Shown in pieces: positions 56,756 through 64,000 of a DNA stretch of 64,000 bases. How positions within the stretch are numbered: position 1 is the stretch's first letter; each line of letters starts with the position of its first letter. The position numbers and the translations under genes were made by a program. The notes under the pieces are model-generated. The model saw only the letters and a list, made by a program, of their open reading frames with translations. It was not told where the DNA came from and did not search any database. The stretch comes from Yamagishiella unicocca (Eukaryota > Chlorophyta > Chlorophyceae > Chlamydomonadales > Volvocaceae): the NCBI GenBank assembly GCA_003116995.1, contig BDSL01000134.1, positions 1 through 64,000 on the forward strand. The letters run 5' to 3'.

Positions 56756-57766
56756 ATTTCCGGTAGGTAGATGGTAAATGGCTGCTTCACGGCTGCGTTT
56801 TGAGTTCCTAGTGAGAACCTGGCACTCGGGGTCCAGGGCCAGCGAGCTGACATGCTGCGAACGGGTTTCCTTGGACGGATTGAAGGGGCGCATGGTTACG
56901 CAATCATCGCGTCCTATGGCGCATGAGGAGTTGATCAAAATGCGATCATGGGCCAGATATGTGGTGGACTGTAAGCGACAGTGAGGGCCGAGCGGCGCAG
57001 GTACACCGGGGACTGCTGGGCTCCAGACGCCATCGCCGCATGTGAGAATATCATGTAATTTCGGATTCTAAAACCGACTGATATGCACCTCGTCGCGGAG
57101 TCGGACGTGCGTTCGCGTTGTTGACCGTTGCAATGTCCGGCGGCGAGTATTACGCCTTTTCAGCAGTTCGATATAGCTAGAAGGTTGCTATCAAAGCCCG
57201 TGCTTACAATGCCCTGCAGTTGGCTGTTGTGTCTGTGCTGGTAGAAGGCAGGAGTATGTCGCCAAATTCACACTTTCTGCTGCTGGCTCCCGCCCATGTT
57301 CGGCCGGCAGTGCAGTACGTATTTGGCTCATCGTATAAAAGGCAGTGATGCATATAATAATATATTAACATATCATAACTTATGAACTATGATATGTTCA
57401 ATATCTGCAAAGCAGTAACAAGCTGCACTCCTATCATGGATGGCACTGGGATACGCAACGAGGCCCAATTGTCACGGTCAGCTCGAAGTCTGTTAGTTGC
57501 CGCTACTGGTTGTGTTGTTGCAGCTGCTGCTGAATGCACGGTGTAGAGGCGGCGAGGGTCACCCCAGTTGCCACAGGGTTGCCACAGGCACCACGAAATT
57601 CGAGATAAGCTTGTTGAGGTACAATATACACCTTATCAATTGCAGGTAACCAGGAGTTACATGCAGCGATTTTATACGTAGTGCGTGGCTCCCTCATGCG
57701 CAAGTCCATTCAGTTCTTACTGATAACCCAACTGTCCCCTCCTTTCCACCTGGGTCGCGCGAGTAG
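56756..57766. other. No gene recognised
   Basis: Upstream exons of the following proline-rich gene may lie here but none could be joined. The stretch 57330-57420 is AT-rich (taatatattaacatatcataac). Confidence 0.4.
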
Positions 57767-58714
57767 GGGAAGCTGATCTACAAGGATGCGCACGTTAAAG
57801 ACATCTGGACGCTGATGACCGTGTCATGCCCCACAGCAGGCTTCGGCCGTCACGGACACTAGGTGTAACACTAAGTGTTACACCTGGTGTCGGCGACAGG
57901 TGATGCCTGCTGTGGGGCATGACATGCTTCCGTTTGTTGATGTGACGCCGCCTGTGGCCCCATCCACCTATCGACTCTCCTTGTAATTTCGTACCTACAG
58001 CTGAACATCCATGAGCTCAACCAGGACATCGACAACAACTTCGCTGCTGAGGGCGATCCGAAGGTCACCATCATCGGTGTCCTGGGCGAGCGCAGCACGG
58101 TGGACCTGATCGCCTACAAGCTACAAGCTACTGGTGTTTACGGATGGTGAGCGGGGCGACCGGGCGTGACATGTTGGCGCCGCGCACACAGCCAGATGCA
58201 TAAGGCGCATGTAGCATCGGCGCGACAATGTGGCAGCGGCATATCCTTCTGCCCACGCATCTTTACGGCTCGGTACAATGATCATATGGTCTGGTTTTTT
58301 GTTTCCTCCGTCTTGTTCAGTGTCAGGCGATGCGCCCGATGGTTCTACCTCTTGGTCTGGAACCCACTGGAACCGTTACAACAAATGGTCTGGATCCCTC
58401 TGTATCAGTTACTCTGACGGTCGCTCTCTTGCTCGGCCCATCCTCTGCCTGCTGCCGGCAGTCCTCACCGACTCCAGCGCCAAGATGGTTGTCAAGGTGT
58501 GTCGTTACCAGTCACGCAGCAATGAGTGCAAGGACAGTGCAGCGAAGCCTCCGCCTCCCAGGCTTTCGTCATCGCCCCGCCGTCACCTTCCAAGTGGCCT
58601 CCACCGCAGTCCTCCAAGCCGTGCCCACCGCCTCCAAAGGCGTCGCGACGACCACCACCGCCGCTGTCTGATGAGGACCAGGCTCCGCCGCCTGCTGAAG
58701 ATCCTGCCAATTAA
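57767..58714 (+). CDS. 3' part of a gene for a protein with a proline-rich C-terminus
   Basis: Four exons with matching phases: 57767-57820, 58001-58146, 58409-58496, 58562-58714 (stop TAA). The product reads KLIYKDAHVKDIWTLMT, then LNIHELNQDIDNNFAAEGDP, VTIIGVLGERSTVDLIAYKL, RPILCLLPAVLTDSSAKMVV and ends PPSPSKWPPPQ...PCPPPPKASRRPPPP...PAEDPAN. Ser/Pro-rich tails with SP and PPPP are usual in algal cell-wall hydroxyproline-rich proteins, so an extracellular role is possible. I do not recognise the N-terminal globular part. The 5' end of the gene is missing from this model: a TAG lies directly before the first exon, so it must be spliced. Confidence 0.6.
57822..57924. mobile_element. 103-bp foldback (MITE-like) element
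   Basis: Inverted arms tgtcatgccccacagcaggc and gcctgctgtggggcatgaca lie at the ends. Inner arms ggacactaggtgtaacac / gtgttacacctggtgtc meet at a short loop. The arms pair nearly end to end with one small mismatch region (ttcggccgtca / ggcgacaggtgat). A half copy is at 53031-53075. It starts at the second base of the intron 57821-58000. Confidence 0.85.
58310..58400 (+). repeat. Dispersed repeat, related to 22340-22460
   Basis: Inverted match to the left-hand copy, located in the intron before the exon at 58409. Confidence 0.6.
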
Positions 58715-58889
58715 AAAACAGTATGCATACGCATGATGTGCGCAGTAAGGACACACACCGGCTGGCCGGTTGCGTGCATAGGTGCATCGCGATGTCGCAA
58801 GGCAGCAAAAGCCAACACTGGAGGCTGTTAGCTCAGCTACATCAAGTACCGGGACACCGACATGGAAGACGGCGGTAGTCTTTAAGTAT

Positions 58890-59159
58890 GGAGGGAACTA
58901 AGGGCTACCTCAGGTGAGAAAGAGGGGATGAACGAACGAATCACACTGTCCAAAGGGCTACCACAAAGGGAAAGGAGGATGGACCGCGCTGTTTTCCAGA
59001 CGCTACCGCAGGGGAGAAAGGAGGGATCAACGCTAACCGCGCTGTCCCAAAGGCTACCGCGGGGGAGAAATTAGGGCTAAACCGCGCTGTCCAAAGGGCT
59101 ACCGCAGCAGGGAGGACAGTAGGAATGAACCGCGCTGTCCAAAGGCTACCGCAGGGGGG
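58890..59159. repeat. About 55-bp minisatellite, left part
   Basis: Units of the type ccgcgctgtcccaaaggcta-ccgcaggggagaaaggagg, about five copies with variation. The same array resumes at 60810. Confidence 0.85.
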
Positions 59160-60810
59160 CGAGGATTTCGAGGAAGACCCGTGGATGCGAGAAAAAACCG
59201 TTTAGAACAGACGTTTTGAGATGCATGCTGGAGAACTGGGTTGGGGATACGAAAGCCGAAGGTCGTAGGTTGACCTTTGGCGGCTGCGGCGAGACGAGAG
59301 AGGGAGCGAGGACCCCGCGCGATGCAAGGGAACGTTTCGCGGAACCGGTTTTGGGCGCTAGCTGGAGAACTGGGGGAGGTGGTGTGCGATGGGAGAGCGG
59401 ACAGCGCGGTTCGGTCCCGGTCCCGCCCGAGCACCGACCTCGCCGCCCACTGCCCGAGCACCGAGCTGCGGACGTCGTGAGGAAGCCGGAAATTAACAGA
59501 TGAGGTCCGCCGGCGTCCATGGTAGGAGGCGGCCGAAGCCGCGCCGCCATATGGGGGACTGGAGAACGCGCAAGCCTAGACGCAGTTTCCGACGCCCGCA
59601 GACAAGAGTGCAACGACTAGCAAAAACCGGCAGCGGAACTCACCTGGCAGGGCCCAGAGCGGGTGGTGATGGCGGTCGACGCGAAGCATGCGGGCAGGGG
59701 GCACCAGGGGGCGTCAGGAACAGCATCCATGAGCGGAGCGGGCGGACAGGGGTCAAAGCAAAGAAGAAGCCCCAGAGGCCCGGCGAAAGAGGCAGAGGCA
59801 GGGAAGGGGAGGCCGGATAAAAGGGGAGGCTGGTACGACGCGGTCTTGTACGGCGGTGTACGGCGGAGGACGGCACGACGGAGGAAGGCGGTGAGGAAAG
59901 CATGGGGAGTGAAGAGCGGGGTAGGGGGGAATCCGGCAGGCGAGCAGACAGGAGACGGGGGGAGGCAGTGCGCGGTCCGGGCTGGACGGATCCCCACAGC
60001 ACTGCCACAGCGAGCACGGCGCCGCCACAGTGCGACGCCGGCGGCGAGGGACATGGGGAAGAGGGGCGGCCTAGATAGGCGGGGAGGGGGGGCTGTGGGA
60101 GGAGATGGTCCGTGAATGGCGGGTGCGCGGGTGGGCAAGGGGGGGGGACGAGAGCGGGTGCGAGGTCGGGCCGGAGGCTTTGGCAGACGAAGGTGTATTC
60201 GAACCAGGCGAGGAAGAGGTTGGCGATGAAGGGGGCGGCCGAGATGCCCATGGGGATACCGCAGGTTTGCTGGACGAGGGCGGGGCCGAAGCGGATGAAG
60301 GTGGAGGCGAGGAGGGTGTCGAAGAGGGTGTCGAAGTCGCGGGGGGAGAAGGCACGGGTGACGGTATCGCCGACACGTTTGTAAGTGTGCTGGGGCGGAG
60401 TGAGGGTGAAGGTGTCGCGGTGAGGCTTCTCGTCGGGGTGACGGGCGTAGAGGGTGGTGGCGACGACGATGAAAGGCCAGACGGGTTGGGGTTGGTCGGC
60501 GAAGGCGTGGGAGACGGCGGCGGCGACGAGCGAGGGTGGAGATGGTCGTACGGAAGTGGCCGTGCCGGGATGTTGGGGTAAAGGCGGGCGAAGTCGAAGG
60601 CTTGCGGGAGAAGGAAAGGAAGGAGCAACTGGCTGGTGTTGAAAGTATGGACGAGGTTGACGGCCGCGGCGGAGGAGAGGCAGTACCAGGGCGTGAAACC
60701 GGGGAGGGTGGCGTCCCAGAGCTGAATGAAATGAGCGCTGACGGCGCGGAGGATGGCGGTGACGAGGTCGCTGATATCAGCGGCAAAGCATTTGTGGGAG
60801 CAGGCGAGGT
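59160..60810 (-). mobile_element. Penelope-like element inserted into a minisatellite
   Basis: The same ccgcgctgtccc units flank it on both sides. Its 3' end (59160-59300) matches the ends at 13385 and 49925. Its interior encodes reverse transcriptase motifs A and B. Part of the RT (motif C region) is missing, so the copy is internally deleted. Confidence 0.75.
60100..60790 (-). pseudogene. Penelope-like reverse transcriptase, motifs A and B
   Basis: Read on the minus strand through a frame change: TFNTSQLLLPFLLPQAFDFA, then RLYPNIPARPLPYDHL (motif A, compare 'SLYTNIP'), AFSPRDFDTLFDTLFDTLL, and QQTCGIPMGISAAPFIANLF plus LAWFEYTF (motif B, compare 'GxPMGSPLSPxLANLFM'). The sequence then continues LRPDLAP and breaks before motif C. 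The longest open frames here (up to 389 aa) are shadow frames, not the protein. Confidence 0.65.
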
Positions 60811-61075
60811 AAACTGCGCTGTCCCAAATTGAGGCTACTGAAGGCGGGAGAGGAAGGATGAACCGCTCTGTCCAAAAGGCTACCGAAGGGGGGAGAGGAA
60901 AGCCGAACCGCGCTGTCCCAAAGGCTGCCGCAGGGTAAACTGCGCTGTCCCAAATAAAGGCTACTGAAGGCGGGAGAGGAAGGATGAACCGCGCTGTCCC
61001 AAAGGCTACCGAAGGGGGGAGAGGAAGGATGAACTGCGCTGTCCCAAACGAAGGCTACCGCAGGGGGCAATTGAA
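60810..61075. repeat. About 55-bp minisatellite, right part
   Basis: Continuation of the array at 58890-59159 with units such as actgcgctgtcccaaa-gaaggctaccg. Confidence 0.85.
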
Positions 61076-61659
61076 AACCGATTGATGCAGGGCGGGCCGT
61101 GACATGAACGTCTGCGTTGGCAAGGAGCACGCAGAGCACACAAGGTGATCGACTGGGCTTCCGAATGATTAAGCACAAAGAACGGAAAAGCGAGCTAGCC
61201 GACAGGTAGGGCTGGAAATAAACGAAGCAGCTGGGAAACAAAAACCCATGCGTGGACAACAGGTTGGATACATGCAGGTGGCCGCTGCTGCCAATCACGC
61301 GATGGACATGTACGGAATAAGGGCAACCACACATACACCCATCGGAGAGCTGCGCCCGCTGCGCCCACCGTGATCAGGACGCACCTACCTGAAGGCCTTG
61401 TGTGTCTCAAAACCGGTAGATGCGTAGAATGGCGAGCTCCCCCTTCAGCAGGACGCCCGTGCATACGGGAGGCATACCGGCGGTGGCGGCTGAGGGGGTT
61501 ATTGATGTAGGGGCGGTCACCGCAGATGAGGTTGGCAGGGTCGGCGAGGGAGGTGACTTCGAGGCGAACATTGTGGCCGGTGCCGTGGAGCGGGCCGATG
61601 GCGCAACTCCGCCTTGCTCCAGAGCGCCTCGCTGCCTTCAGAGCACCACAGCGGCGACC

Positions 61660-62740
61660 TCTGCCGCCCATCCAGCAACAACGTTGGCTTGAAGGACGGC
61701 GGCGACGCTGCCAAACACAGTCGCTAGCGGTGGTCTTGTGTGATCGCTGGATGAACGATGCCTAACGAACGTATCTTACGGCCTGTGTTGGGAAAGAGCA
61801 CCGGCGCACAAGCAAAAGATGATGGTCAGGATTGCCGAACACGTGTGTGACGCGAGCAGTAGTAGCTAGGCAGGGCCGACCCATTCGGGAAGCTCCAACC
61901 CGCGCATCTGTATGTCCGAGCCCGACTACGTTATACCTTATTAAACGCCGTTTGCATCCGAGGCCACACTCGACGAGCTCCTGTTGACATTGACCTTGGG
62001 CAGCTGTGCTCGGCGGTTCCTGTACTGTGTTCCAACCACCACGCAGGACGCATTATTCTCCAGCGAATTATCTGCAGGAACATTCAATAAGATGTCAGAT
62101 AACCTAATTGGTATAATTGACGAATTGGCCAGTAAAGACCAGGGCAAACGAGGCTTACCTCTGTCGCGCGCTCGGTTCCTGTACTGGGTTCCAACCACCA
62201 CGCAGGACGCATTATTCTCCAGCGAATTATCTGCAGGAACATTCAATAAGATGTCAGATAACCTAATTGGTATATTGACGAATTGGCCAGTAAAGACCAG
62301 GGCAAACGAGGCTTACCTCTGTCGCGCGCCTTCCGCGCTATGGGCTTCGGAAACCCTTGATGTTGTGGAACTGGCCATTCAGGACCTCGTGACTCGATGT
62401 CTGTTGCAAAATCCGTGCCAACGTTGGCTTGAAGGAGAGGGGCGGCGCTGCCAAATACAGTCGCTTGCTAACTGTGTTCTTGCGTGATCGATGGATGGAC
62501 GATGCCTAACGAACATATCTTGAACACAGGCCTGTGTCGGCAAGAAGCACCAGCACACAGAACATAATGGTCAGGATTACCGAGACGTACGTGACGCGAG
62601 CAGTAAGTAGGCAGGACCGACCCAATCGAGAAGCCCCAACACGCGCATCTGCGTGAATGTCCCAGCCCAACTACTTTGTACCTTAAAACGTCGTTCACTT
62701 CCGAGGCCACACTCGACGAGCTCCTGTTGACATTGACTCA
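61660..62740. repeat. About 740-bp tandem duplication
   Basis: The block 61660-61990 recurs at 62400-62740 in the same orientation (cgttggcttgaagga, cgatgcctaacgaac, gaggccacactcgacgagct) with about 85-90 percent visible identity. Confidence 0.85.
62015..62332. repeat. 159-bp tandem duplication
   Basis: Two nearly identical copies start at 62015 and 62174 (ggttcctgtactg-gttccaac through gaggcttacctctgtcgcgc). The high identity shows it is much younger than the surrounding repeat. Confidence 0.95.
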
Positions 62741-64000
62741 ACCGACTGCTTCCGTATTTCTGGCTCCAGGCAGGCTCCTCTGGATGTGCTCATTACTGAT
62801 GTACGGCGATGGTCATGTCGCGGAAATGATGGCTCGGCGTAAGCGATGGCCCGAGACGCGGGGAATGAAGGCGGTGGCGCGGTGCAGATCGTGGCTTGGT
62901 GAAGATGATGTCCCAAGAGTAGTGGCGACGACGGTGGCGACGGACGTGATCACGCGGGCGAGGAAGCCGGCTCAGCTCGATGAAGACCATTCCGCACCCA
63001 GCCACTTACCGATGCCCGAGAAAACGCAGGCCTAACCAACGCCTCCCACTATCCTAGCGCTAGCTAGCCGTTTGATGTCCCTCGCTCCGCGTTTGGACGC
63101 GTATTCTGATACAAGCAAGTCACTCCAGCACCCGACCCCCCTGCCCACCCAAAGCCCCTCCCACCCGGAATGCTGTACAACCTTCCTGGATAACGACTCC
63201 TGGCGCAACTCCATCTTCAAAGCGAGGCCTGCTGCCTCCAGAGCACCACAGCTAGCGGCGATCTCAGCCGCCCACGCGTCCATCCAGCAACAACGTTGCA
63301 CGCATGTTATGATGGCTCTTTGCAGTCATGGCCGACGTTGCTTGCAAGGTATACCTGCTGAAGCATAACAGAATTTCAGCAGTTGCGGAAAATAGGCCGC
63401 TGGGGCCCAGTTTAGCTTTCATGTATGACAACTACAAATGAGCGAAGCAAACAGCATTCTATCCAATTCGATACTATGTTATACACATCATGTAGGTACG
63501 GAGTGATGTGTGATACGTAATTCAGGCAGGCTCCAGGCTAGCTACCCCACCTCGCAGAATCGCCTCCGCAACATGTCGTTCGCGAAGCAAAGGTCCATCT
63601 GGCGTGACTTCCAGAGGCGCACCATGCGAAGAATACTAATGATGTTGGGACGCCACCATTGCTATGGCGGTCAACAGCTGGGCAAGGAAGAAATGTTGTG
63701 GAACGGTTGTCAACCGCCCATGGATAAGAGCTTCAGAAGTAATAAAATACGCCTGAGCTACGCCAAAACGTAAGCAGCGGCTTGCGTTAATGTTTATTGT
63801 TGGAGCTGTTGTGACCCAGTAGCGGCCGTACGACCGTTATCCGCTTCCACTAGAGGGCAAAGGCCTTAACAGCTGCCAAACGAATTTGCCAATTTGGCGT
63901 CCGGCCTTTATCAGACATTTGTGTACAAGACCGTACTCGTACCCGATGTTGCGGCATGCCCTCGCAGTAGACGTCCAGCTTGAGCCTCACCTAAATCCAA
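62300..64000. repeat. Right copy of the long edge repeat
   Basis: Collinear with 1-1235, in direct orientation, as described for the left copy. It runs off the window end. Confidence 0.75.

Noticed and set aside
59617..60786. 389-aa Pro/Ser/Arg-rich minus-strand frame
   Set aside because: Shadow frame; RT motifs A and B lie in other frames.

Overview
This is a nuclear window from a green alga, most likely a volvocine or other chlamydomonadalean relative of Chlamydomonas. The evidence is GC-rich exons split by many short introns (mostly GT-AG, with CAG acceptors and matching phases), a gametolysin-type (M11) metalloprotease, an algal non-LTR retrotransposon family, Penelope-like elements, minisatellites inside introns, and eukaryotic tRNA genes with internal promoters. 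Nothing prokaryotic was seen. All exon joins were worked out by hand from splice signals and reading phase; no alignment or transcript was available.

Layout. 1-1235: left copy of a long diverged repeat that recurs at the right edge. 1740-3080: GC-rich, unresolved. 5117-15898 (+): a roughly 21-exon secreted M11 protease joined to fucolectin-like, WSC-like and FAS1 domains, with an antisense Penelope-like fragment in one FAS1 intron. 19583-21729 (-): 5'-truncated copy 1 of a non-LTR retrotransposon, followed by initiator tRNA-Met (21808-21879, +). 22711-23960 (-): a related second retrotransposon family with frameshifts. 24093-33895 (-): an armadillo-like repeat protein gene with a 3.3-kb higher-order minisatellite in one intron. 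34659-40733 (+): a divergently transcribed coiled-coil protein gene. 42570-44133 (-): PSMG2/PAC2, a proteasome assembly chaperone. 44543-52326 (+): a FemAB-like (DUF482/PF04339) protein gene with two intronic minisatellites. 53803-53874 (-): tRNA-Pro(AGG). 53911-56562 (+): copy 2 of the first retrotransposon, almost identical to copy 1 and inverted relative to it. 57767-58714 (+): 3' part of a proline-rich protein gene with a foldback element at the start of one intron. 58890-61075: a minisatellite interrupted by a Penelope-like element. 61660-64000: tandemly duplicated right copy of the edge repeat.

The host genes look unrelated in function (cell wall, proteasome assembly, lipid- or wall-like transferase fold, scaffold proteins). 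The most coherent pattern is in the mobile DNA. At both tRNA genes the first retrotransposon family sits just upstream of the tRNA (about 80 and 36 bp) in divergent orientation, and the second family sits on the downstream side. This resembles the tRNA-targeted A/B arrangement of Dictyostelium TRE elements and is the best candidate here for an undescribed system.
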